A DNA stretch of 59,194 bases from Bacteroidales bacterium (GTDB lineage Bacteria > Bacteroidota > Bacteroidia > Bacteroidales > Paludibacteraceae), in the NCBI GenBank assembly GCA_012519425.1, contig JAAYQF010000116.1, positions 1 to 59,194 on the forward strand. The letters run 5' to 3'. Position numbers and translations under genes: made by a program. A model generated the notes under the pieces. That model searched no databases, was not told the DNA's origin, and was given only the letters and a program-made list of their open reading frames with translations. Numbering within the stretch: position 1 is the stretch's first letter; each line of letters starts with the position of its first letter. This document shows positions 17,820-27,321 of the stretch, piece by piece.

Positions 17820-20245
17820 TATCGCTTTCCTGCCACCGCATCCAGGGTCAGCACATAAAACCCATGCTCATCCGGCTGAGCCTGTTGTTTCCCCATCCGG
17901 AACGGATTTTTGGCTATCACCTTAGTAGCGCCGGTGGTATTTGCCTTGATAACCGCTGATCTCAACTGTTGATTTTCCCATTGAATAGCCAATTCAAAAT
18001 TTCCGCGGGCTTTCAATCCCTGAACTGATCCTTCAGACCAGGATGACGGCAATGCCGGTAAGAGTCGTATCTCATTTTCAGTAGATTGCAATAACATTTC
18101 AGCAACGGCAGCAGTACCGCCAAAATTACCATCTATTTGGAAAGGCGGATGGGCATCCCACAAATTGGGATAGGTTCCTCCACCGCTTCGCTTGTCAGGT
18201 CCTGAATACCCATCGGGATCTACATACCGCAACAACTCCCGGTACATCTTGTAGGCCCGGTCTCCATCCCATAATCTTGCCCATAAATTAATACGCCAAC
18301 CCTTAGACCAACCGGTGGTTTCATCACCCTTGATCTCTAAGCTGACACGACAGGCCTCGGCCAAATCAGGGGTGGTCGCAGGAGTAATGTGGGCTCCGGG
18401 ATGAAGTCCGAACAAATGCGTCTGGTGACGGTGTCTGGGATCTTCATCTTCCCAGTCGTGATACCATTCCTGCAAATTGCCCTTTTTACCTATACGGTAG
18501 GGGTACAATCTGCCAAGCGCGTCCGACATCTTTTCGGCAAAATCATGATCAACATCCAAAATTTCAGTGGCACGAATGGTATGGGCAAACAGCTCCCTGA
18601 TCATTGCCAAATCTGCTGTTGCGCCGTATAAAGTTGCCGCACGCTGTCCATCGGGAGTAATAAACCTGTTTTCAGGTGAAGTTGAGGGTGAGGTTATCAA
18701 ATAACCATGTTTGTCCTCCACCATCCAATCTAAACAAAACTGAGCTGCTCCCTTCATAAGCGGATAAGCATAATCACGCAGGTACTCATCATCTTTATTA
18801 AACAGATAATGTTCCCACAAATGGGTACTGATCCAGGCTCCACCCATATTCCAGTTCGCCCATGATGCATCTCCGGTGCCAAAATCACCCACCTGATTGG
18901 TTATCGCCCAAATATCCGTGTTATGCGCCAAACACCAGCCACCGCAGTCAAAGAAAGTTTTTGCAGTAACAGCTCCGGTTTGTGCCAAGTTTCCGATAAA
19001 GCCTAACAAGGGCTGGTGCATCTCCGCAAGGTTACATACTTCCGCAGGCCAATAATTTTCTTCCACATTGATGTTGGAAGTGTAGTTGCAGCTCCAGGGT
19101 GGACGCATGTACGGATTCCAAATTCCCTGTAGGTTAGCAGGAACCTTGGGTGTACGCGAAGAAGCAATCAGCAGGTAACGTCCAAAATTAAAATACAAAG
19201 TTTCCAGTTGTTTATCTTCCTCACCTCTGGCATATCGTTTCAAGCGTTCGTTGGTTGGCAAATCCGGAGCTGTCGATTCTCCCAGATCCAATTGTACGCG
19301 CTTATAATACTTTTGATAATCAGCAATATGATTTTTCAATATGGTTTTATATTTTTTATTCAACGCCTGCTCCATCTGCCGGCTCGCAATCTTCTGATTA
19401 TCCAAACCTTCTTTTGCCGGGTCTTTATCAAAACCGTTGAAACTGGTTGCCAAGGAAACATATAATTCAACAGCGTTCGCATCTTTGACAATTAAAGATG
19501 AATCTGTTACTATTACTTCTCCGCCTTTATTCAAAACATTGAACAAAGCAGAAAAACGCATTCCCCGATTTTCATCAAAACGTGTCGGATTTTCAATATT
19601 GTAATAATTGGGCGCATTGTAGTAAGGCACATAACCATGAGCAGACAATTGTTTGTTGTCAACTGACAAGCGATACTTTTGAGGACTCCTGAACTTCAAT
19701 TCGAATGCAACCGCACCCTTTTTATTTGCCGATAACTTGATCACCATTATCTGGTCAGGATGAGAAACAAAGTATTCACGTTTGTAATTCACTCCCTCAC
19801 ATTGGTACGAAACACGGGATACTGCCGTTGACAAATCCAGATCACGCCTGTAACCGGAAATATCACCTTTGTGGTCAAAACTCAGATACAAAGTACCAAG
19901 TGGCGCATACGACGAAGAAAAAACACCTTGCATTTTTCTGTTCAACCGATCGGCCAAACGATAATTTTCATTTTCCAAAGCCTCGCGAATTTCGGGCAGA
20001 TGTTTGTAAGCTTCGGGATTCATGTAAGGATCAACCGGCTCTCCCGCCCACAGGGTGGCGTCATTTAAATAGATAACTTCTGTATCTGTTCTGCCAAATA
20101 CAGTGGCCCCTGCCTTACCATTACCCAACATCAAAGTTTCTTCAAAAAACTTTGCCGGTTTATCAAACCAAAGGGTTTCCGCAGGATTTGCCAATAAAGT
20201 TAATGAAAACAGGAAAAAACAAGCTGATAACAATACTTTCTTCAT
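17804..20245 (-). CDS. GH95 alpha-L-fucosidase / alpha-L-galactosidase
   Basis: 813 residues with a signal peptide ([21 protein letters not shown]), probably periplasmic. Inverting GH95 enzymes release alpha-1,2-L-fucose or, in some xylan-degrading Bacteroides, alpha-L-galactose. Conserved residues match the family: N391 and N393 in [10 protein letters not shown] (the Asn pair that activates water), E525 in STSPEN (general acid) and D705 in DGNFGGTAA. The [11 protein letters not shown] and [15 protein letters not shown] segments are also typical. It is the last gene of the minus-strand run, 98 bp after GH67. In complex glucuronoarabinoxylan the L-galactose cap would be a fitting target. Fucosylated xyloglucan is the alternative. 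Confidence 0.9.
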   Translation of the reverse strand: MKKVLLSACFFLFSLTLLANPAETLWFDKPAKFFEETLMLGNGKAGATVFGRTDTEVIYLNDATLWAGEPVDPYMNPEAYKHLPEIREALENENYRLADRLNRKMQGVFSSSYAPLGTLYLSFDHKGDISGYRRDLDLSTAVSRVSYQCEGVNYKREYFVSHPDQIMVIKLSANKKGAVAFELKFRSPQKYRLSVDNKQLSAHGYVPYYNAPNYYNIENPTRFDENRGMRFSALFNVLNKGGEVIVTDSSLIVKDANAVELYVSLATSFNGFDKDPAKEGLDNQKIASRQMEQALNKKYKTILKNHIADYQKYYKRVQLDLGESTAPDLPTNERLKRYARGEEDKQLETLYFNFGRYLLIASSRTPKVPANLQGIWNPYMRPPWSCNYTSNINVEENYWPAEVCNLAEMHQPLLGFIGNLAQTGAVTAKTFFDCGGWCLAHNTDIWAITNQVGDFGTGDASWANWNMGGAWISTHLWEHYLFNKDDEYLRDYAYPLMKGAAQFCLDWMVEDKHGYLITSPSTSPENRFITPDGQRAATLYGATADLAMIRELFAHTIRATEILDVDHDFAEKMSDALGRLYPYRIGKKGNLQEWYHDWEDEDPRHRHQTHLFGLHPGAHITPATTPDLAEACRVSLEIKGDETTGWSKGWRINLWARLWDGDRAYKMYRELLRYVDPDGYSGPDKRSGGGTYPNLWDAHPPFQIDGNFGGTAAVAEMLLQSTENEIRLLPALPSSWSEGSVQGLKARGNFELAIQWENQQLRSAVIKANTTGATKVIAKNPFRMGKQQAQPDEHGFYVLTLDAVAGKRYQIRP

Positions 20246-20343
20246 GATATAAAATATGATAACTAATGAGACACAAGTTGCAAAATTACAGCATAATTTT
20301 TATATAAAAAAATGGTAAAAATTCAATTGTAAACTGTAAATCG

Positions 20344-22368
20344 TCAATTGTGGTGCTTCATATCCAACTTGATTTTCATTAAGTCATCCAGTTCATGCAC
20401 CGGTCTTTCAATTTCATGTGGAATAACTTGATTTGAGAATGTTTGAAAATAGAGTAAACAGGCATCTTTCCACCACACCGCATCTTTTGCCTGGATCCTG
20501 AGTTTCGATTGAACCAGGCGGAAACGTTCCGGATCTACGTATTTTTCGAGCTTATCCCATTGTTTCTGAAACTCCCTGACCTGCTGAACACCGGCATCAT
20601 AGTGATAACACATTTCATCCCAGAGCGTACGACCGCTTTTCATTGGGTAATTCCAGGGAACGTGATGAAACCACAAGAGGTATTTTTCCGGACAGCTTTC
20701 CAGGCTATTGAATTGCTCCTTTAAGGGAGAAAAGTATTGAGCAACCGCATTGCTGCCGGACGAGCTTCGGTCAAAACCAATTCCTTCTTCATCAGCCTGA
20801 TGATAGTATTTAGGCAGCCAGTCGGGTCGCGCTCCCGGAACATCGCACCAAGGCTCCGGTCCGTAATGATGCCCCCAGGCAAACTGATGATGCAAGCCCA
20901 AAGGCATCATATAACTCACGGCTGTTTCCCAGGATTGGAGCATGATGGATCTTGCGGGAGCTACAAACGCTTCTTCTTTGGTAAAAGTTTGTTTCAGCCA
21001 TTCGTCAGCAATCCGATCGGAACTTAGTCCGGGATCCCATGCCAACCGTCCGAATGCATACCAGTTTGCCTGAGCAAAAGGATGTCCGCACCAATTGATA
21101 TCTTCACCGGTATTGGCTACCCCCGCTATGGCTGTCAGTCGGTGAGGAAAAATTGAACCGTTGGTGACTTGAGCAACAGTAGAACCTTCACCCTGACAAT
21201 AAGTGTCGCTGTCGAAAAACTCTTTCCACTGAGGAGCTAAGAACACCAGGTGATTGGAAAAGCCCAGGTATTCCTGGGTAATCTGCAATTCAGGCATCAG
21301 GGGCGTTTGAGACATATTACCGAATAACGGGTTAAAAGGCTCCCGCGGTTGAAAATCGACCGGCCCATTCTTTACCTGTAAAATGACATTATCACGAAAC
21401 TGTCCGTCTAAGTGCACAAACTCACGGTAAGCCTGTTTGGCTCTGTCGTCCTGATCGGGATTATAGACAAATGCCCGCCACATCACGATGCCGCCGTAGG
21501 GTTTCAATACATCTGCCAACAAGTTGGCACCGTCGGCATGCGTACGACCGTAATCCTGCGGTCCGGGTTGTCCTTCTGAATTGGCTTTCACTAAAAAACC
21601 TCCAAAATCAGGGATCAAACGATAGATTTCCTGTGCTTTGTTTTTCCACCACCGGATCACGGCAGGATTCCAGGGGTCAGCATCTGCCAGATCATCCAAC
21701 ACCTTGGGAGAAGCCATATTGACAGAAAGATAGACTTTGATTCCGTAAGGGCGGAACACATCGGCAATTACACGGACTTTCTGCAAATACTCTGTTTTCA
21801 GGATATCCGGTGAGGCATTTACATTATTTAGCACCGTACCATTGATGCCTATCGAAGCGTTGGCACGGGCGTATTGCTCATACCGGGGTGATATTGTTTC
21901 CGGTAACTCTTTCCACTTCCATAAAGAATAGCCGGCGTAACCACGCTCTATGGTTCCATCCAAATTATCCCAATGATTGAGTAATCGCAAGGCATAAGCA
22001 GGCTGTTCTTGGATTTTAAAGGATTGACTTAAGTTTTCTGTTTCTTGTAAACGCAGCAAATGATAAGCTCCGTAAAGCAATCCGATATCTGATGCAGCCC
22101 GAATGGTGACTTGACTGTCGTAGTCGCCCTCTATCCGGAAGCCATCGCATGCCAAAGTCTTATCCTTAATTTTGAGAAGCTTTACAGGGGCACCTTTCCA
22201 ATAGGATTCCAATTCTTTGACGGCAATGGATACGGTTTCACTTTTGACCTTAGTCTGAATTACAGCCGGTTGTTCCTGATACGAATCAGGCAGCCAAAGT
22301 CGGCTGCCATCTTCAGCATACAGGTTCAATATGCCTATCAGACTTATCAGAACAAAAAACTTTCTCAT
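20344..22368 (-). CDS. GH67 alpha-glucuronidase (xylan-active)
   Basis: 674 residues from the ATG at 22368, which begins a signal peptide (MRKFFVLISLIGILNLYAEDG) and lies 4 bp after the upstream GH43 stop; longer starts would overlap that gene. GH67 removes (4-O-methyl)-D-glucuronic acid from the non-reducing end of aldouronic acids released from glucuronoxylan. The catalytic set is intact: E265 (KANSEGQPG) as acid, with D338 (NGPVDFQP) and E366 (QITQEYLG). The spacing 265-338-366 reproduces the 292-365-393 spacing of the characterised Cellvibrio enzyme. The signal peptide puts the reaction in the periplasm, before import by the symporter two genes upstream. The released glucuronate could feed UxuA. 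Confidence 0.95.
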   Translation of the reverse strand: MRKFFVLISLIGILNLYAEDGSRLWLPDSYQEQPAVIQTKVKSETVSIAVKELESYWKGAPVKLLKIKDKTLACDGFRIEGDYDSQVTIRAASDIGLLYGAYHLLRLQETENLSQSFKIQEQPAYALRLLNHWDNLDGTIERGYAGYSLWKWKELPETISPRYEQYARANASIGINGTVLNNVNASPDILKTEYLQKVRVIADVFRPYGIKVYLSVNMASPKVLDDLADADPWNPAVIRWWKNKAQEIYRLIPDFGGFLVKANSEGQPGPQDYGRTHADGANLLADVLKPYGGIVMWRAFVYNPDQDDRAKQAYREFVHLDGQFRDNVILQVKNGPVDFQPREPFNPLFGNMSQTPLMPELQITQEYLGFSNHLVFLAPQWKEFFDSDTYCQGEGSTVAQVTNGSIFPHRLTAIAGVANTGEDINWCGHPFAQANWYAFGRLAWDPGLSSDRIADEWLKQTFTKEEAFVAPARSIMLQSWETAVSYMMPLGLHHQFAWGHHYGPEPWCDVPGARPDWLPKYYHQADEEGIGFDRSSSGSNAVAQYFSPLKEQFNSLESCPEKYLLWFHHVPWNYPMKSGRTLWDEMCYHYDAGVQQVREFQKQWDKLEKYVDPERFRLVQSKLRIQAKDAVWWKDACLLYFQTFSNQVIPHEIERPVHELDDLMKIKLDMKHHN

Positions 22369-22372
22369 CTTC

Positions 22373-23344
22373 TCATTCAGAACCATCCATGGTAATGATC
22401 CTGCCGTTTTCGTCATACTTTAGCTCCCTCACCTTCAAACTTCTTAACCAGGTTTTGCCACCGGAGGGCACGCAGTCGTGGTAGAAAAGATACCATTTCC
22501 CCTTAAACTCAACAATGGAATGATGGGTAGTCCAACCAAGCACCGGCGTCAAGATAACCCCCTGATAGGTAAACGGTCCGTAAGGATTATCCCCAATTGC
22601 ATAACATAACAAATGGGTGTCTCCCGTTGAATAAGAGAAATAATATTTACCCTTGTAATAATGCATCCATGATGCCTCAAAAAACCTGCGTTTGGTGTCT
22701 CCTGCTGTGAGCGGCTTTCCCTTTTCATCCAAAATAACCACATCGCACGGTTCTTCGGCAAACTCCAGCATATCCTCACGCATGCGTACTACTTTTGCAC
22801 ATAAAGCCGGCTCATCTCCTTCCGGAAGCCGGGCGCACTCCAAAGCCTTGTTGTTGCGGTACCGTTGCAACTGTCCACCCCAGATCCCACCGAAGTACAT
22901 ATAGTGATGCCCGTCCCGGTCATGCCAGAGACAGGGGTCCATGCTGTAACTTCCCTTGATGGGGTTATCTTCCGGAATAAAAGGACCTTCCGGTTTATCG
23001 CTGATGGCAACACCCAATCTAAAAATATCGTTTTGGTCTTTCAGCGGAAAGTACATATAATACTTGCCATTTCTGAAAGCTACATCCGAATCCCACAACT
23101 GGCGACCGGCCCAGGGGATATCTTTCACATCCAGCACCTTGCCGTGGTCTGTAACTTCTCCGTGTTCTACGTCATCCAAAGAAAACACATGGTAATCTTT
23201 CATATCGAAATGATCCCCATTGTCATTTTCAGGAATACCGCTTTCTCTGTCATGCGAAGGATAGATATACAAACGGCCGTTAAACTCATGTACTGCCGGG
23301 TCGGCCATATAATCACCCGGAACTAAATATCTTGGTTTTTGCAT
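22373..23344 (-). CDS. Cytoplasmic GH43 beta-xylosidase / alpha-L-arabinofuranosidase
   Basis: 323 residues from the ATG at 23344 (MQKPRYLVPGDYMADPAVHE); no signal peptide, so cytoplasmic. It is a single-domain five-bladed GH43 of the GH43_1 type. The base is D15 (MADPAVH), the pKa modulator D136 (SMDPCLW) and the acid E223 (FFEASWMH). Such proteins act on short xylo- or arabinoxylo-oligosaccharides after import. It lies 97 bp after the GPH symporter and 4 bp before GH67, an arrangement that pairs transport with intracellular hydrolysis. Subfamily and specificity are from memory of related proteins, not measured. Confidence 0.88.
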   Translation of the reverse strand: MQKPRYLVPGDYMADPAVHEFNGRLYIYPSHDRESGIPENDNGDHFDMKDYHVFSLDDVEHGEVTDHGKVLDVKDIPWAGRQLWDSDVAFRNGKYYMYFPLKDQNDIFRLGVAISDKPEGPFIPEDNPIKGSYSMDPCLWHDRDGHHYMYFGGIWGGQLQRYRNNKALECARLPEGDEPALCAKVVRMREDMLEFAEEPCDVVILDEKGKPLTAGDTKRRFFEASWMHYYKGKYYFSYSTGDTHLLCYAIGDNPYGPFTYQGVILTPVLGWTTHHSIVEFKGKWYLFYHDCVPSGGKTWLRSLKVRELKYDENGRIITMDGSE

Positions 23345-23441
23345 ATGATTATAATTTTTAATTGTTATCGTATAGCACTTCTGATGAACAGATTGATTCA
23401 ATCAATTACCGTCCGTCCAACACGGACTGGATGAATATAAT

Positions 23442-24896
23442 TTATTTCGCTCTGTTTTCTATTTCTATGTTAATTTTATCTATGGTTTCATCATCCAATT
23501 CATATTTAGAGATGACAAACATGGCGACAAGCAGTAACGCAGCAGGTATTACCGCTACCAACCAAAGAATGCCCTGCTGAGTAAAAGCAGATTGCGATAC
23601 GGCATTGGTTTCATCAAAACCGACATACGCCAGCACTAATCCGGGAACCACGCCTCCCAAAGCCATACCTGCTTTGAAAAAGATACCGGTCAAAGCATTG
23701 ACAATACCTGATATCCTTCGTCCTGTAGTGTATTCGCCATAAGAAATAACTTCCGGAACCAATGCCCACATATAACCGGTTGCGACAATCACTCCGGTGG
23801 ATTTAACAAATTGAGCGACCAACACCAACCAAACCTGATTTTTCAGGGCAGGAACCACGGAAATAATGTACAGCATGGCCATCCCCAAAATGGCAACGGA
23901 AAGGAAGACATAAAACATTTGTTTTTTACCGATTGCCCTCTTGATAGCCGGAACCATGGGCATAAAGATAAAGGCGGGGATACTCCCCAAGGCTGCAAAA
24001 TAGGGCAGCATATCGGGTGCTTCTACATTATAGATCATATAATACGAGCCGGCTGAGTTTCCAATAGCCATCATGGCAAAAGCGGTGATAAAGAAAAATG
24101 CCAACACACGTAAAGGCCGGTTTCTTTTAAATTCCGTCCAAAGGTCCGATACTTTTACTTCGGCAGTTTGAGCATGATCCATCACCACCCGCTCTTTGGT
24201 TTGAGTGAAGCAGAATATCAGCAATGCCAGGCCGACCAGGGCATAAATGGTCATGGTGATAAACCAGGCATCTCCCGACGTGGGTGAATTGATTTTATGA
24301 TCGGGAGAAAAATAAGCAACCAAAATGGGGACACCGTAAGCAACCGCCAGCCCACCCAGATTGGCTAAGAACATCCGTACTGATGTCAGGGTAGTTATTT
24401 CGTCCGTATCACGCGTCAAAGAGGCATTCAAAGCACCATAGGGTACGTTGACCAGGGTGTAAAACATGGACAGACCAACGTAAGTGACATAGGCATAAAG
24501 CAGTTTATACGAAACCACAAACTCCAACCCAAAAAGATTCATTTGATGCGATCCGGCAACGCCTGCGAAGCCATTCCAAAAGCACAAAATGGCAAAACCC
24601 GTCAAGGGGATTCCCCCTAATATGAGATAAGAACGGTATTTCCCCATTTTGGGATTCCGCTTGTCCACAAAGGCACCCACGATGGGATCCCAAAGTACAT
24701 CCACCAAACGCACCACCAGAAACATGACGGCAGCCTGAGCAGCAGGCAATCCAAACACATTGGTATAAAAAATCAATAAATACTGGGCTACGGTCTGATA
24801 GATAAGATTTTGTGCTAAATCACCGGATCCAAAACCTATTCGTTGCAGCCACGATAGTTTGTAAAAACCTTTAATCTCCGCTGTTTGTGTTTTCAT
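23442..24896 (-). CDS. GPH-family sugar:cation symporter (probable xyloside/xylo-oligosaccharide importer)
   Basis: 484 residues from the ATG at 24896; the codon nine bases further upstream is TTG and less likely. About twelve hydrophobic segments are visible. The N-terminal signature IGFGSGDLAQNLIY and the RLVDVLWDPIVGAFVDK motif are those of the glycoside-pentoside-hexuronide:cation symporters (MelB/XynB/YicJ type). It would carry a xyloside or glycoside across the inner membrane with Na+ or H+. The next gene is the leaderless GH43, then GH67, so short xylan fragments are the likely cargo. The 487-bp region upstream, with a hairpin, suggests its own expression control. Confidence 0.88.
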   Translation of the reverse strand: MKTQTAEIKGFYKLSWLQRIGFGSGDLAQNLIYQTVAQYLLIFYTNVFGLPAAQAAVMFLVVRLVDVLWDPIVGAFVDKRNPKMGKYRSYLILGGIPLTGFAILCFWNGFAGVAGSHQMNLFGLEFVVSYKLLYAYVTYVGLSMFYTLVNVPYGALNASLTRDTDEITTLTSVRMFLANLGGLAVAYGVPILVAYFSPDHKINSPTSGDAWFITMTIYALVGLALLIFCFTQTKERVVMDHAQTAEVKVSDLWTEFKRNRPLRVLAFFFITAFAMMAIGNSAGSYYMIYNVEAPDMLPYFAALGSIPAFIFMPMVPAIKRAIGKKQMFYVFLSVAILGMAMLYIISVVPALKNQVWLVLVAQFVKSTGVIVATGYMWALVPEVISYGEYTTGRRISGIVNALTGIFFKAGMALGGVVPGLVLAYVGFDETNAVSQSAFTQQGILWLVAVIPAALLLVAMFVISKYELDDETIDKINIEIENRAK

Positions 24897-25392
24897 ACGA
24901 TTCAACTTGATTTACCTTGTAAATTTATGAGTTAACATGCTGTTCATTTTTATTGCTTCATTTTAAAATTTCACAACTTAAAAAAGTGGGACAAAAACCT
25001 GAGATTTCTATCCCACTTTCCACCACGAAACAATCATTTAAAAAATCAATATTCATCCCCGCATTGTTCAACAAATTTTTCACAACCAAATCTCATCATT
25101 TAAACATCATTAGATTTACAAATTATGAAGAAACAAAAAACTATGTATTATGAAAAGAAAGTTACATCTTAATGGATGTTGCTTACAAAATTACTGTTAA
25201 TCTCAAACATTAGCTTACAAATAAGTTTCAAATGTCATTCTATTTGTTACATCATTTTACATATTGATACTTTTAGTTGTAAAATCACGAATAAGCCAAT
25301 CAGAAAGTGCAAAATGTAAAACTGAATGACAACGTAAGTTTTACTCAAAATTTTGCCTTATATCCGTTTTATTCATCAGAACTATATCGAAA
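24897..25392. other. Intergenic region upstream of the GPH symporter
   Basis: About 495 bp, A+T-rich, between the esterase stop and the symporter start. It contains one clear hairpin (24983-25019) and a TAATTTTG on the minus strand at 25186-25193 without a well-placed -33 partner. No gene is evident. Confidence 0.5.
24983..25019 (-). terminator. Hairpin with trailing U-run on minus strand (terminator or attenuator)
   Basis: Perfect 9-bp inverted arms AAAGTGGGA (24983-24991) and TCCCACTTT (25011-25019) with a 19-nt loop. Read on the minus strand the second arm runs into TTTTTT. It lies about 90 bp upstream of the symporter ATG and about 370 bp after the esterase stop. It could end the upstream transcript or attenuate the symporter operon. 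Confidence 0.4.
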
Positions 25393-27303
25393 TTACCACG
25401 TATCAGTTCGAAAAGGTGGTGCCAATAATCCATTCTTATTGTACAAATTAGCTCCCTCGGGATTGTCCGCCCATGCATAACGCACCGCAACGGGCTTATC
25501 AACTTCGGGACTGCTGACGATAACCTTATTACCTTTAATAGTCGCTTTTGCCCAAACGAATTTTTTATCTTCGCCGGCAATGGCAAAATGTTTTAACTCA
25601 TCACCTTTGCAAGTCAGACCTTTACCTATTTCGCTAAAAGTCAAAATAATTTTGTTTCCCTCTATCTGCATGCTCTGATACAGGGGACCGGAAGCAACAA
25701 TCTTTTCGTGACAGACAAGCTTTCTGGCTCCTAAAAATAAACGTTTTGCCATATCCTTTTTGTTGAGTGGGTGAATATCATTCCACTCTCCTACATCATA
25801 AGTTACTGCCAAAGAGGTATATGGAACTTCAAGCGCTGTCTCAAATTGGGCTTCTCTTATTCTTGCCCAGCTACTTTCAGAAGGTTCAGCACGTTTTTCC
25901 ATAAAATTGGGTAACTGCACAATACAAAAAGGTAACTCCTCCTGTTTCCAAATTGACCTCCAATTGTTGATCAATGACTTTAACAGAGCCTTGTATTCAT
26001 GAGGATTACCTGCATTACTCTCCCCTTGATACCAGACTACACCGGATATTTTGTAATCTTTAATAGGATAGATCATTCCATTATAAAGTTGAGAACCCGT
26101 CTGTCTTAAATTTCTCAATTGCTCGGCTAAATACTTTTCTTCTTCTAAATCTTTATAAACTTTATATTTCCAGGTACCTGTCAGATCAATCTCCAGATCG
26201 TCACCTATAATTTTGTAAGTTTTATCAGCGACGAACTCTCCGTTCCCGGAATTGGAAGTTAACTTGACGACGATCTCATTCCGCCCTTCTCTTAAAATTC
26301 CACCCGGAATATCATAAACACGTGGCGGATAAGTATAGGAAGTAGTTCCCACGAAACGACTGTTTATAAAAGTAGAATCGCTGTCCACAAGGGTTCCCAG
26401 AAATAATTTCGCATGTTTTCTGTCATAATGCGCAGGCAGTGTAAATGTTTTGGCAACATAGGCAGTTCCCCTTAGCTGCAAACCCTGATCTTTCCATCTA
26501 CCCGGAACCTGGATATCAGTCCAGTCCGGACCATCCACATCCAACATACTCAATGTGTTTGCGCATTGTCTCCGTTCAATTTGCCGCAAGCTGTCCAAAG
26601 CATTTTTATCGATCAGCCACCGTGGAAAATCTGCAAGACCTTCTTGAGCAATCCAACTTTCAATGGCAGTTCCACCCTTACTGGAAACAATGATCCCCAC
26701 CGGGACATTATGGTGCTGATAAGCCTCTTGTGCGAAAAAATAAGCCAGGGCAGTCCACTGCATCACCTGAGAAGCCACACCTGAAACCCATTTTGATTTC
26801 ACATCACTCAAGTCGGACGCAGGCGACAAGGATTCTTGTGTTGGCACCTTAAAATGCCGGATATTGTGATTGTTTGAAGTATTTATTTCAGGATATCGAT
26901 ACACCAAACGAGTAATGGGTGTTTCCTGATTGGATTGTCCGGAAAACAACCATACATCGCCCACCAATACGTCACGAATGACGAACTCATTAATTTCCAT
27001 AACAAATGGTCCACCGGGCGATTGGGCTGGCAATCGGACTTCCCATCTACCGGAAGCATCCGGTTCTGCATCGAAATATTGTCCGCGAAAACGAACCGTC
27101 ACTTTTTCATTTTCATCAGCCCAACCCCAAATATCAAGTTCCATATCCCTTTGCAATACCATGCAATCACTAAAAAGTTGTGGAATGCGAATTTTTGCCG
27201 GGAGATATCCGACATTGAATAAAACAACCACAGTCAACAGGATTAATTTGAACAAACTATGGGATTTTCCGGATGGAGAAAAAACATGATAAAAGGACCT
27301 CAT
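25393..27303 (-). CDS. SGNH-family acetylesterase (sialate O-acetylesterase-like, probable acetyl-xylan role)
   Basis: 636 residues with an N-terminal hydrophobic segment (about 18-36) acting as signal peptide or anchor. The fold is the sialate O-acetylesterase type (PF03629-like): block I FSGQSNQ with catalytic S124, the VVWYQGESN block, and the C-terminal D509-x-H511 pair (NDIHPLN). A beta-galactosidase-like jelly-roll insert lies about 240-350 (GRWKDQGLQLRGTAY). In plant-polysaccharide loci such esterases remove O-acetyl groups from xylan or pectin rather than sialic acid, and no sialic acid gene is nearby. It is 18 bp downstream of the GH3 gene and likely cotranscribed. Enzyme class is confident; the acyl substrate is inferred. 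Confidence 0.85.
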   Translation of the reverse strand: MRSFYHVFSPSGKSHSLFKLILLTVVVLFNVGYLPAKIRIPQLFSDCMVLQRDMELDIWGWADENEKVTVRFRGQYFDAEPDASGRWEVRLPAQSPGGPFVMEINEFVIRDVLVGDVWLFSGQSNQETPITRLVYRYPEINTSNNHNIRHFKVPTQESLSPASDLSDVKSKWVSGVASQVMQWTALAYFFAQEAYQHHNVPVGIIVSSKGGTAIESWIAQEGLADFPRWLIDKNALDSLRQIERRQCANTLSMLDVDGPDWTDIQVPGRWKDQGLQLRGTAYVAKTFTLPAHYDRKHAKLFLGTLVDSDSTFINSRFVGTTSYTYPPRVYDIPGGILREGRNEIVVKLTSNSGNGEFVADKTYKIIGDDLEIDLTGTWKYKVYKDLEEEKYLAEQLRNLRQTGSQLYNGMIYPIKDYKISGVVWYQGESNAGNPHEYKALLKSLINNWRSIWKQEELPFCIVQLPNFMEKRAEPSESSWARIREAQFETALEVPYTSLAVTYDVGEWNDIHPLNKKDMAKRLFLGARKLVCHEKIVASGPLYQSMQIEGNKIILTFSEIGKGLTCKGDELKHFAIAGEDKKFVWAKATIKGNKVIVSSPEVDKPVAVRYAWADNPEGANLYNKNGLLAPPFRTDTW

Positions 27304-27321
27304 GGATTATAAGTTTTGATG

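Noticed and set aside
25393-27303. True sialic acid metabolism from the sialate O-acetylesterase-like gene
   Set aside because: No sialidase, nan genes or sialic acid transporter are nearby; the context is xylan and arabinose chemistry.
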